From Maridesulfovibrio sp. (GTDB lineage Bacteria; Desulfobacterota; Desulfovibrionia; Desulfovibrionales; Desulfovibrionaceae), in assembly GCF_963677005.1 (NCBI RefSeq), contig NZ_OY781616.1, positions 2,104,766 through 2,168,765 of the forward strand: a stretch of 64,000 bases of DNA. Reading direction: 5' to 3'. Of this stretch, positions 32,535 to 40,499 are shown piece after piece (positions within the stretch are counted from its first letter, which is position 1; each line of letters starts with the position of its first letter). Position numbers and translations under genes: made by a program. The notes under the pieces are model-generated. The model was not told where the DNA came from. It did no database searches and worked only from the letters and a program-made list of their open reading frames with translations.

Positions 32535-33848
32535 TTATCTCTGGTGTCTTTTTCTGTATTCGTTAATGTCACGTTCCCAAGGACCATCAACATCTTCAGC
32601 TTTCCAGAAGATGTAGGGGTTGTGCCTGGGTTCCTGAACGTGCCTGGGATCAGCTTTGGTACCGGTAACTTCGAGGAGCTTCTGGAAGCCCATGCGACGC
32701 ATGGTTTCACCGAGACGCTCACGGTTCTTACCTTCTTCCATCCACCAGTCCCAAATGTTTTCAACAACTTCTTTGATTTCATCAAAAGGTTCTTCAACTT
32801 TGATGAAGGGGATCAGAAGGGAGCTGAGCTGAGGACCGTCAAGGATAGGAGCTTTTGCACCGCACAGAATGGAAGCGCCGCGATCGTTACCGATCATCAG
32901 AGCGCGAGGCATGGTGTTGATGCAGTGCATGCAGTGCATACATTCTTTGTCGTTGATTTCGAGCTTGCCGTCTTCGTACTTGATGCACTTGCCGGGGCAG
33001 AGGTCAACAACTTCTTTCTGGATGTCGAATGCACCCCAGTCACGACCGGAGTGTGCACCAGCGTTAGGAGCGAATTCGCCACCGACGTAAGCTGCTACAG
33101 CTTCCTGGTCGATGCGGATTTCGTCACGCCACATACCTACAACCGAGAAGTCGGAACGAGCGAGTGCGCAAACACAGCTGTTCGGGCAGGCGTCAAATTT
33201 GAATTTGAACTTGTAGGGGAATGCGGGGCGGTGAAGTTCGTCCTGGAATTCCATGGTCATGTCGTAGCACAGAGCCTGTGAATCGTAACATGCGTATTCA
33301 CAACGAGACATACCCAGACATGCAGCGGGGGTACGCAGGTTGGAACCGGAGCCGCCGAGGTCAACGTCTACGTCATGAGTCAGTTCGTAGAAAATTTCTT
33401 CGAGCTGAGGAGTGGTGGTTCCGAGAAGTACGATATCACCTGTGGAACCGTGCATGTTGGTCAGACCGGAACCGCGCATATCCCAGATATCTATGATCTG
33501 ATTCAGGAATTCGGTGGTGTAGTACTTAGCGGTGGGCTGAGCAATACGCATTGTGTGAAAGTGAGCGACGCCGGGGAACATTTCGGGCTGGTCACAGTAA
33601 CGACCGATAACGCCGCCGCCGTAACCGAAAACGCCAACGATACCGCCGTGCTTCCAGTGAGTTTCACCGTCATTATAAGACAGCTCGAGAACACCAAGAA
33701 GGTCATCGCAAGCGTCAACGGGAACCTGAAAATTCACGTTCTTCTCGTTTTTAGCTCTAACTTCGGCTTCTTGTTTTATGTCGGACACGAAGCTGGGCCA
33801 CCGCCCGCTTTCAAGCTCGTCCAACACGGGAGTTTTGTGTTTCGCCAT
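32535..33848 (-). CDS. dsrA: Dissimilatory sulfite reductase alpha subunit
   Basis: The 437-residue subunit shows A-A-C-L-G-M-S-R-C-E-Y-A-C and F-D-A-C-P-N-S-C-V-C-A, the siroheme/cluster cysteine sets, and a ferredoxin insertion with L-C-P-G-K-C and C-M-H-C-M-H-C-I-N-T-M-P. It is the first gene of dsrABD. GGAGG lies eight bases before the ATG. Codon use here is strongly biased towards codons such as CGT, GTT, AAG and GAA, unlike many neighbours, as expected for one of the most highly expressed genes of a sulfate reducer. Confidence 0.98.
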   Translation of the reverse strand: MAKHKTPVLDELESGRWPSFVSDIKQEAEVRAKNEKNVNFQVPVDACDDLLGVLELSYNDGETHWKHGGIVGVFGYGGGVIGRYCDQPEMFPGVAHFHTMRIAQPTAKYYTTEFLNQIIDIWDMRGSGLTNMHGSTGDIVLLGTTTPQLEEIFYELTHDVDVDLGGSGSNLRTPAACLGMSRCEYACYDSQALCYDMTMEFQDELHRPAFPYKFKFKFDACPNSCVCALARSDFSVVGMWRDEIRIDQEAVAAYVGGEFAPNAGAHSGRDWGAFDIQKEVVDLCPGKCIKYEDGKLEINDKECMHCMHCINTMPRALMIGNDRGASILCGAKAPILDGPQLSSLLIPFIKVEEPFDEIKEVVENIWDWWMEEGKNRERLGETMRRMGFQKLLEVTGTKADPRHVQEPRHNPYIFWKAEDVDGPWERDINEYRKRHQR

Positions 33849-33902
33849 TCCCTTAAACCTCCATAAAGTTTAATAGATATACCTACCAATACAATTAGGC
33901 AT

Positions 33903-33936
33903 CCGGTTTCCTGCCGAATATTTCGGCTTAACCCGG
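33903..33936 (-). promoter_or_regulatory. Leader stem-loop upstream of dsrA
   Basis: GCCGAA-tat-TTCGGC (33913-33927) is a perfect inverted repeat, extended outward by CCGGTTT/AACCCGG with one mismatch. It lies 55-88 bases before the dsrA start and would be a stable hairpin in the leader RNA. There is no T-run. Confidence 0.5.
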
Positions 33937-33960
33937 TTGCTTTCCTCTCTTAAAGCGAGA

Positions 33961-33987
33961 CCCTTATCGTAATTTACGATGTAAGGG
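33961..33987. promoter_or_regulatory. Palindromic operator-like site upstream of dsrA
   Basis: TCGTAA-t-TTACGA is a 13-bp near-perfect palindrome, extended by CCCTTA on one side and TAAGGG on the other with a 2-base offset. The single-base centre suits a DNA-binding dimer better than an RNA hairpin. It lies about 113-139 bp before the dsrA ATG. It does not match the Rex or HcpR motifs known in Desulfovibrio. Confidence 0.5.
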
Positions 33988-34033
33988 AGGGAAAGATATC
34001 CTTAAGTGAAAAAAAACACGACCTACGGTGAGA

Positions 34034-34062
34034 GATAAAGAACTTACACTCTTTTTGTCAAC
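34034..34062 (-). promoter_or_regulatory. Candidate dsrA promoter
   Basis: TTGACA (34057-34062, minus strand) is a perfect -35 box. TTATCT or TATCTC 17-18 bases on is an imperfect -10. If used, the leader would be about 180 bases and would include both inverted repeats described nearby. Confidence 0.45.
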
Positions 34063-34220
34063 CGGCGATTGAAAATATCAACCCTCTCAACAGAGGACTT
34101 GCCAATCAACCCGGATTCAGCTTAACTACTCATCCCGACACTAGGTGCGTCAATAGCAAATTAGTCCTACAGAAATTTTTGATAACCAGCAACATAAACT
34201 TGAAAAAGTGATTCCCTGAA

Positions 34221-34880
34221 ATGAACGAATGCAAACAGTGCGGCACATGCTGCCGCAAAGGCGGCCCGGCTCTCCACAAACAGGATCTGCCGCTCCTGGA
34301 GGAAGCCGGAGGAATTGACATTACAGACATCGTGACAATCAGAAAAGGCGAACTTGCCTACAACCAGCCGGAAGGCGAAGTGGGCCCCCTCCAAGAGGAA
34401 ATACTCAAAATCAAGGGGGCAGGCGGAACCTGGAGCTGCAAATTTCTCTCGCCATCCACTCAGGTATGCCGGATATACAAAAACCGTCCTCTGGAATGCC
34501 GTAAACTTTTCTGCGGCGATACTGAGCCGCTGCTTGAAATTTACAACAAGGACAGAATCTCCCGCCGGGACCTCCTTCCCGAAGGCCACCCCGTTCTTGA
34601 ACTGATAGCTGAGCACGACAGCAAATGTTCGCCGGAAAGAATGGCCGAACTTGCCGCTGAAGCCATCGAACACTGGAACAAGGCGGAAAATCTGAAGGCA
34701 GATCTGCGCGAAATCCTGATCTACGATAAATCCATTCGCGACCTCGTAGTGGAAAAGACAGGACTCCCGGCAGAAGCGATGGATTTCTTTTTCGGACGTT
34801 CTGCCAGCATCGTTCTCAAAGGATACGGCATCATAGCAACTGCCAACGGCAATTCATTTTCACTGCGCAAATCATCATAA
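34221..34880 (+). CDS. YkgJ-family cysteine-cluster protein
   Basis: The 219-residue protein begins with the C-K-Q-C-G-T-C-C cluster typical of the YkgJ (CxxCxxxC) family, and has further cysteines in W-S-C-K-F-L, V-C-R-I-Y and L-E-C-R-K-L-F-C. The family is predicted to bind Zn or an Fe-S cluster; its role is unknown. The C-terminal 90 residues are an extra helical extension. It is divergent from dsrA and forms a two-gene unit with the next gene, 17 bp downstream. Confidence 0.8.
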   Translation: MNECKQCGTCCRKGGPALHKQDLPLLEEAGGIDITDIVTIRKGELAYNQPEGEVGPLQEEILKIKGAGGTWSCKFLSPSTQVCRIYKNRPLECRKLFCGDTEPLLEIYNKDRISRRDLLPEGHPVLELIAEHDSKCSPERMAELAAEAIEHWNKAENLKADLREILIYDKSIRDLVVEKTGLPAEAMDFFFGRSASIVLKGYGIIATANGNSFSLRKSS

Positions 34881-34897
34881 AAAGAGAGGTCCTGAAC

Positions 34898-35167
34898 ATG
34901 AGAGACGAACGCGGTCTTTATTATTACCCATCTCTTCAGACCCGTGAAACAAGAATGTATGTAAGGGAGAATCAGGGTTCAATCGAGTTCCGACTCTGGT
35001 CCAACGAAAACCCGACTGTATGGAAACAGCATGAATGGCTTCCGTACGATGTCATTCAGGAAGCGGCGGAAGAATACAAGAAACGCGGCACCGACCGCAA
35101 TCCGCTGGCCCTTTACGACCTGAATGTTGCAAGGCAGCTAATCAAGGACGATAAGATAACCCATTAG
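34898..35167 (+). CDS. Unrecognised 89-residue protein downstream of the YkgJ-like gene
   Basis: I do not recognise this protein. It begins M-R-D-E-R-G-L-Y-Y-Y-P-S, is charged and aromatic-rich (W-S-N-E-N-P-T-V-W-K-Q-H-E-W), and ends with a helical region. GAGAGG precedes the ATG at 34898, it follows the previous stop by 17 bp, and a strong terminator follows, so it is very likely translated as part of a two-gene operon. There are no membrane segments. Confidence 0.72.
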   Translation: MRDERGLYYYPSLQTRETRMYVRENQGSIEFRLWSNENPTVWKQHEWLPYDVIQEAAEEYKKRGTDRNPLALYDLNVARQLIKDDKITH

Positions 35168-35201
35168 TCAAACCGTTCCCGACTGCCTCACTTTCAGGCA
35201 T

Positions 35202-35238
35202 AAACGTCCCGGAAACCCCTCTGATTTCCGGGACGTTT
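35202..35238 (+). terminator. Terminator of the YkgJ-like operon
   Basis: AAACGTCCCGGAAA pairs with TTTCCGGGACGTTT (14 bp, 9-base loop), followed by GTTATTC. It is also directly at the 3' end of the convergent DUF523 gene. Confidence 0.88.
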
Positions 35239-35239
35239 G

Positions 35240-35644
35240 TTATTCGGTTTCAACCTCTATCCCTTCCGCCTTGAGCATGGCGGCAAAAAATCCGTCTCCA
35301 TCCACTAGTCTTCCGCTGAAGGTCCCGTCATAAACCTTTCCCGCTCCGCATGAAGGAGAGCGGGCCTTGAGTACAGCCTTGTCCGCCCCGATCATTTTTG
35401 CCACCTTGAGGGCTTCCTGCGCCCCTCGCAAAAAACCGGCACTCACGTCCACCCCGTTGACAGTCATAACCCTGTCACCGGATATTTCGCATGGCGGACG
35501 CGGCGTGGGCAGACCGCCAAGCTGTTCCGGACAGACAGGAACTGCCAGCCCTTCTCTGACCAGCCCGATAACCCTTTCGTCGGCATTGTCTCCGCCGTCG
35601 TAACGGCAGCACAGCCCGGCAAGGCAGGCACTTACAATATACAT
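35240..35644 (-). CDS. DUF523 family protein
   Basis: The start ATG at 35644 follows GGAGG by eight bases and gives 134 residues. The family pattern is complete: V-S-A-C-L-A-G-L-C-C-R-Y-D-G, V-P-V-C-P-E-Q-L-G-G-L-P-T-P-R-P-P, A-V-L-K-A-R-S-P-S-C-G. Conserved cysteines suggest metal or cluster binding, but the biochemical role is not established. It is monocistronic and divergent from sdaA. Confidence 0.88.
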   Translation of the reverse strand: MYIVSACLAGLCCRYDGGDNADERVIGLVREGLAVPVCPEQLGGLPTPRPPCEISGDRVMTVNGVDVSAGFLRGAQEALKVAKMIGADKAVLKARSPSCGAGKVYDGTFSGRLVDGDGFFAAMLKAEGIEVETE

Positions 35645-35736
35645 GATCACAACCTCCGGAAACGAAGTTTATTGTTACACTCTCAGCAACGTGCTAGATC
35701 ATTTTCATAAACTGATATCACGGTCAAGGAGACCTC

Positions 35737-37086
35737 ATGATCCCAATCACCACCTCAGTATTCGAACTTTTCAAAATAGGGCCCGGACCGTCCAGTTCCC
35801 ATACCATAGCCCCCATGAGGGCCGGATACCATTTCAACAGAGCAGTTGCAGAAGCGGAACTTCCTGCGATTCCCGACCGAATTGAAATACGTCTCTACGG
35901 CAGCCTGAGCGCCACAGGCAAAGGGCACGGAACCGACCGCGCGGTTGTAGCCGGCCTGCTCGGATATCTGCCGGATACAGTGGACTGCTCTTTTCTGGAC
36001 AGCCTGGCCGATGGCTCGCCCCATTTGTTTGAATGCGGTTCGGTAAAACTCCATGCAGGAATAAATGACGTCATTTTTGCCGAAGTGAATAACAGTTTTC
36101 CCTACAGCAATACGCTGACCATCAGCCTTAAAAAGAATAAAGAAACCGTCTTCGAACAGGAGTACTACTCCATCGGCGGAGGATTCATCAAATTGAAAGG
36201 ACAACCGGAAGAAATTCCGCGTGTTCCCGTGCACAAATATTCGAACATGGCTGAACTCAGACAGATTCTCATCGAAAAGCAACTGCGCATGCACGAAGTG
36301 ATTCTGGAAAATGAAACGGCCATTACCGGGATGAGTAAAGACGAAATCCGCATCAGGCTGGATGCCATTCTTGATACCATGAAACAGGCGGTTAAAAACG
36401 GACTGGCCACGTCCGGAGTCCTGCCCGGACCCATCGGGCTGAACAGGAAAGCCAAGGCCCTCTACGCCCGCAGCAGTTGCGACAACGAGGCGGACAGATT
36501 TTTCGTCAGGCTCAACGCATACGGTTTCGCTGCTTCCGAAGAAAATGCGGCCGGTCATATAGTGGTCACAGCCCCGACATCAGGCTCCTCCGGAGTAATT
36601 CCGGCCATAGTCTACGCATTGGAAGAAGATCTGGGAATCAGCCGGGAAATGACCCGGCGGGGTCTGATGGCCTGTGCGGCTCTGGGTTTCATTGCCAAGC
36701 ACAATGCAAGCATTGCCGGGGCTGAAGTAGGCTGTCAGGGTGAAATAGGCGTGGCCTCGGCCATGGCGGCAGGGCTTATTACTTATGCCCATGGCTTTCG
36801 CTTCTGGCGCACTGAAAACGCAGCGGAGTCCGCCCTTGAGCACCATCTGGGACTAACCTGCGACCCGGTAGGAGGCTACGTGCAGATTCCATGCATAGAA
36901 CGTAATGCCATGGGCGCGGTGCGCGCATACAACGCCTATCTCATAGCAAGTGTGGAAAACGAAAAATTCCACAAAGTGACCTTTGACGAAGCTGTCCGGG
37001 CCATGGCCGAAACAGGACGGGACATGAATTCCAAATACAAGGAAACATCTCTGGGAGGTCTGGCCGTCTCCGTGCCGAACTGCTGA
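35737..37086 (+). CDS. sdaA: L-serine dehydratase, iron-sulfur type
   Basis: The 449-residue single-chain enzyme has the beta domain first (S-V-F-E-L-F-K-I-G-P-G-P-S-S-S-H-T) and the alpha domain second. The [4Fe-4S] cysteines are in M-A-C-A-A-L, E-V-G-C-Q-G-E-I-G, L-T-C-D-P-V-G-G and I-P-C-I-E-R-N-A. It deaminates serine to pyruvate and ammonia; the cluster makes it oxygen-sensitive, which suits an anaerobe. AAGGAG precedes the ATG. Confidence 0.95.
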   Translation: MIPITTSVFELFKIGPGPSSSHTIAPMRAGYHFNRAVAEAELPAIPDRIEIRLYGSLSATGKGHGTDRAVVAGLLGYLPDTVDCSFLDSLADGSPHLFECGSVKLHAGINDVIFAEVNNSFPYSNTLTISLKKNKETVFEQEYYSIGGGFIKLKGQPEEIPRVPVHKYSNMAELRQILIEKQLRMHEVILENETAITGMSKDEIRIRLDAILDTMKQAVKNGLATSGVLPGPIGLNRKAKALYARSSCDNEADRFFVRLNAYGFAASEENAAGHIVVTAPTSGSSGVIPAIVYALEEDLGISREMTRRGLMACAALGFIAKHNASIAGAEVGCQGEIGVASAMAAGLITYAHGFRFWRTENAAESALEHHLGLTCDPVGGYVQIPCIERNAMGAVRAYNAYLIASVENEKFHKVTFDEAVRAMAETGRDMNSKYKETSLGGLAVSVPNC

Positions 37087-37105
37087 TCCTTCATACCGTT
37101 ACGGC

Positions 37106-37220
37106 ATGCCTCCGACGGCCCTGCCGGGGTTTTGTCTCCGACGGCCTTGCCGGGGGCCTCAAACCCTTTTGCAAAAGGGTTTAAGAATCCCAAAACCATT
37201 CACTATGGCTTCGCCGCTTC
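37106..37220 (+). repeat. Interspersed element family B, copy 2
   Basis: It starts 19 bp after the sdaA stop. It holds a tandem duplication of CTCCGACGGCC-Y-T-GCCGGGG (37110-37133 and 37136-37157). A perfect 22-bp palindrome built from AAACCCTTTTG and its complement follows (37161-37182), then AAGAATCCCAAAA and GGCTTCGCC. It has the same block order as copy 1. Confidence 0.87.
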
Positions 37221-37280
37221 GTATGCCCAATTGACATATCATGAATATTTTACGCACTAAAGGATTGTTCTGAACAAACA

Positions 37281-37320
37281 AAAAGCAGTGGAATTCCGAA
37301 TAGAATTCCACTGCTTTTTT
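37281..37320 (+). terminator. Strong bidirectional terminator between sdaA and purL
   Basis: AAAAGCAGTGGAATTC and its complement form a perfect 16-bp stem with a 6-base loop, ending in six T on the plus strand and preceded by an A-run. It sits between a family B and a family A element. Confidence 0.93.
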
Positions 37321-37324
37321 ATCA

Positions 37325-37458
37325 GGGATTCCAAAGGCCCATCAGCCCTAAGACGAGAAGCTTCGCTTCGAGTCTTAGGGCTGTGGAGAGCAGAGATGGA
37401 TTATCCCCTTTGGCCGCCGGAGGCAAAATCAAATTATCAATAGCGCGAAGCGCACCAA
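37325..37458 (-). repeat. Interspersed element family A, copy 3 (long form, tail missing)
   Basis: On the minus strand it starts 19 bp after the purL stop with TTGGTGCGCTTCGCGCTATT. The internal stem is the best preserved of all copies: CCCTAAGACTCGAAGC against GCTTCTCGTCTTAGGG pairs at 14 of 16 positions. The element stops after CCTTTGGAATCCC; the GCAATAACCATATT tail is absent and the sdaA/purL terminator lies there instead. Confidence 0.88.
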
Positions 37459-37477
37459 ATCCTGCCTCTCATATAAT

Positions 37478-40456
37478 TTACCAATCCAAGGTAGCCTTGA
37501 ACGCACGGGCCAGATCGTCGATCTTGCTGCGAACAACGCCCTGTGATCCTTCGGAGAAGCCCAGAGAATCGAGACCGGTGGTCATGCCTATGCGTTTGCA
37601 GATCTGTCCGGCAAAGAGTTCTTCGAACCTGCTTGCATTTTCGGGTGCCACGGTTACGGCAAAACGGCTGGCCGATTCGCTGTAGAGCACTCCGAGGGTG
37701 GACATTCCGTATTCCGCAGGCACGGACCGCAGGTCCACTTCGCAGCCTATGCGACCGCCGATGGACATTTCGGCAAGGGCTACGCCGAGTCCGCCGTCGG
37801 AAAGGTCGTGGCAGGCGGAAACAAGTCCGCTATCCATGGCCTTGCCGAGGGTGATATAACGGGTTTTGGCGGTAAGGGCTTCAACATGAGGCACTTTGTC
37901 GTGGCTGAAACCGAGCTGCGATGCGATTTCGGAACCGCCCATTTCGTTGCGGGTCATACCGAGAATGTAAATGAATTCTCCGGGTTTCTTGAAATCTGAA
38001 GTTACGCATTTATTGATGTCCGGCACGATTCCCACTGCGGAGAAGAGTACGGTGGGAGGAATGGAAATCTTGACCCCTCCGCCTTTGTAATCGTTCTTCA
38101 TGGAGTCCTTGCCGGAAATGCAGGGCACACCGAAGGCACGGCAGAAGTGGGAAAGAGCCTGGTTGGCGCGCACAAGCTGCGCCAGCTTGTAATGCCCGTC
38201 AGGAGTGGATTCGGACTGGACCGGATCGCACCAGCAGAAGTTGTCCACACCGGCCATGTGGGTGATGTCACCTCCAACGGCAACCGCGTTGCGGATAGCT
38301 TCGTCAATGGCGTTGGCCATCATCCAGTAGGTGTCCAGATCGGAGAACTTGGGGCAGATACCGTGGGAAACAACGAGTCCCTTGTCGGAATCGAAATCAG
38401 GACGCATAACCCCTGCATCGGCGGGACCGTCTTCTTTTTCTCCCACCAGCGGCTTGACTACGCTCCTGCCCTGAACCTCATGGTCGTACTGGCGGATAAC
38501 GTATTCCTTGCTGCAGATGTTGAGCCTTCCGAGCATGTCCTTGAGCAGTGCGGTATGGTCTGCGACTTCGGGCTCGCCGCTGAGTTCAATTTCCGGACGT
38601 TCCCAGACAGCCTTGAGGTTCATCTGGGGCACACCGTCATGCAGAAAATCCATACGGATACACGCAACGGGCTTGTTGCCGTAGGTGATGTTGTAAAGTC
38701 CGCTGTCGGTATAGGTTCCGAGCACGGTTGCTTCCACGTCCATTTCCGCTGCCAGGGCCATGAATTCGTCCAGCTTTTCGGGCGGAACAGCCAGTGTCAT
38801 GCGTTCCTGGGCTTCGGAAACAAGTATTTCCCAGGGGTTGAGGCCGTCGTACTTGAGCGGGGCCTTGGCCAGATCAAGATCACAGCCGCCGCTGTCCTCG
38901 GCCATTTCACCGACGGATGAGGAAAGTCCTCCGGCTCCGTTGTCAGTGATGGCGTTGTAGAGCCCCATATCGCGGGCACGCATGAGGCAGTCGTACATCT
39001 TGCGCTGGGTGATGGGGTCGCCGATCTGTACTGCGGTGGCAGGCGAACCTTCATGCAGTTCTTCGGAAGAGAAGGTTGCACCGTGAATGCCGTCCTTGCC
39101 GATGCGTCCGCCGGTCATGACTATGTAGTCACCGGCCAAAGCCTTTTTCTGGTGGCTGAGACGCCCTGCGGCTTCTATCGGCATTGTGCCTACGGTTCCG
39201 CAGTAAACAAGGGGTTTGCCGAGATATCTTTCATCAAAGACAATGGACCCGTTGACGGTGGGGATACCGGACTTGTTGCCGCCGTGCTCTACGCCTTCAC
39301 GCACGCCTTCAAACACCCTGCGCGGATGCAGCAGGCGCGGGGGAAGTTCCCCTTCGTGGAAGGGCGAGGCAAAGCAGAAGACATCGGTGTTGCAGAGCAG
39401 GTTTGCGCCGAGTCCTGTTCCCATGGGGTCGCGGTTAACACCTACGATTCCGGTAAGAGCTCCGCCGTAAGGGTCGAGTGCAGACGGGCTGTTGTGGGTT
39501 TCCATCTTCACGCAGACATTGAGCTTGTCATTGAATTTAATAACACCGGCGTTGTCCTTGAACACGGAAAGGCAGAAATCGTCTTCGCCCTTTTCCGCAC
39601 GGATTTCGCTGGTGGTTTTCATGATGCAGGTCTTGTAGAGGCTGTCCACTGTGGAGGACACCCCTGTTTCCCTGTTTTCGTAAGATATGCGGGAACTGAA
39701 AATCTTGTGTTTGCAGTGCTCGGACCAGGTCTGTGCAAGGGCTTCAAGCTCGGCATCTGTCGGCTTGGAGGTAAGCCCCATGGCTTCACGTTCACTGATG
39801 ACATCGGGATCGGCATAGTAATCGCGGATGCGGTGAAACTCTTCAAGGCTCAGAGCCAGAGTATTGTCACGGCTGAAAGCAACCATCTCGGCATCGGACA
39901 TGGCCGCGATGTCGATTACTGCAACTTCGTCACTGGCTTTTCCGGTAACGCGTGCTGCCTTGGCTTCGAATCCGGGCGACTTGACCCATTCCTCGGAGGA
40001 GCGGATTTCGTAACGCTGGATAAGTTCGTTGGCCAGCAGATCCCGAGCAATACTGGAAACTGTGTCCAGACCGAGATCCTTGGAGAACAGATACTGGGTG
40101 GAGGTATAGACCTTGACCTTTGACGGATCGTCCGGTTTTACCACCAGCACCAGAGATTCCCTTGCAGTACGTCCCTCGTTGTCCGTAACACCGGGACGGA
40201 AGCCGACCTCAAGGTTCCAGGCGAAATTGTCCGCAAGCGGCTCAAGGGACGGGGTATGCAGGACAGGGTCATGCAGTACGCCGAGCTGGAGCACTTTTTC
40301 AATTTCGTCTTTTTCAAGACCTTCTACAGTATATACCTTGATGGTCCGGACTTCCCCGGCTTCTATTCCGAGTTCTTCTTTGATTTTGTTGGAAACTTTA
40401 TGGCCGTGAACATCACGGACATGGTCCTTGAGTGCGACCTCGACACGCCAGAGCAT
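37478..40456 (-). CDS. purL: Phosphoribosylformylglycinamidine synthase, PurS-PurL fusion without the glutaminase
   Basis: The start ATG at 40456 follows AAGGAG; 992 residues. The first 80 residues (V-E-V-A-L-K-D-H-V-R-D-V-H-G, then G-E-V-R-T-I-K-V-Y-T-V) look like a PurS domain. The rest is a PurL synthetase with E-T-H-N-S-P-S, G-T-G-L-G-A, and S-G-I-P-T-V-N-G-S-I. It forms FGAM from FGAR, ATP and ammonia in purine synthesis. The C-terminal class I glutaminase (PurQ) found in the 1200-1300-residue enzymes is absent, so a separate PurQ must exist elsewhere. Copy 3 of repeat A follows the gene. Confidence 0.88.
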   Translation of the reverse strand: MLWRVEVALKDHVRDVHGHKVSNKIKEELGIEAGEVRTIKVYTVEGLEKDEIEKVLQLGVLHDPVLHTPSLEPLADNFAWNLEVGFRPGVTDNEGRTARESLVLVVKPDDPSKVKVYTSTQYLFSKDLGLDTVSSIARDLLANELIQRYEIRSSEEWVKSPGFEAKAARVTGKASDEVAVIDIAAMSDAEMVAFSRDNTLALSLEEFHRIRDYYADPDVISEREAMGLTSKPTDAELEALAQTWSEHCKHKIFSSRISYENRETGVSSTVDSLYKTCIMKTTSEIRAEKGEDDFCLSVFKDNAGVIKFNDKLNVCVKMETHNSPSALDPYGGALTGIVGVNRDPMGTGLGANLLCNTDVFCFASPFHEGELPPRLLHPRRVFEGVREGVEHGGNKSGIPTVNGSIVFDERYLGKPLVYCGTVGTMPIEAAGRLSHQKKALAGDYIVMTGGRIGKDGIHGATFSSEELHEGSPATAVQIGDPITQRKMYDCLMRARDMGLYNAITDNGAGGLSSSVGEMAEDSGGCDLDLAKAPLKYDGLNPWEILVSEAQERMTLAVPPEKLDEFMALAAEMDVEATVLGTYTDSGLYNITYGNKPVACIRMDFLHDGVPQMNLKAVWERPEIELSGEPEVADHTALLKDMLGRLNICSKEYVIRQYDHEVQGRSVVKPLVGEKEDGPADAGVMRPDFDSDKGLVVSHGICPKFSDLDTYWMMANAIDEAIRNAVAVGGDITHMAGVDNFCWCDPVQSESTPDGHYKLAQLVRANQALSHFCRAFGVPCISGKDSMKNDYKGGGVKISIPPTVLFSAVGIVPDINKCVTSDFKKPGEFIYILGMTRNEMGGSEIASQLGFSHDKVPHVEALTAKTRYITLGKAMDSGLVSACHDLSDGGLGVALAEMSIGGRIGCEVDLRSVPAEYGMSTLGVLYSESASRFAVTVAPENASRFEELFAGQICKRIGMTTGLDSLGFSEGSQGVVRSKIDDLARAFKATLDW

Positions 40457-40499
40457 GGCTATCTCCTTAATTATGTTAAAAAAAGACAAGGTAAAGGCC

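Noticed and set aside
39053..40123. A 356-codon open frame on the plus strand
   Set aside because: It is antisense to purL with no domain or ribosome site.
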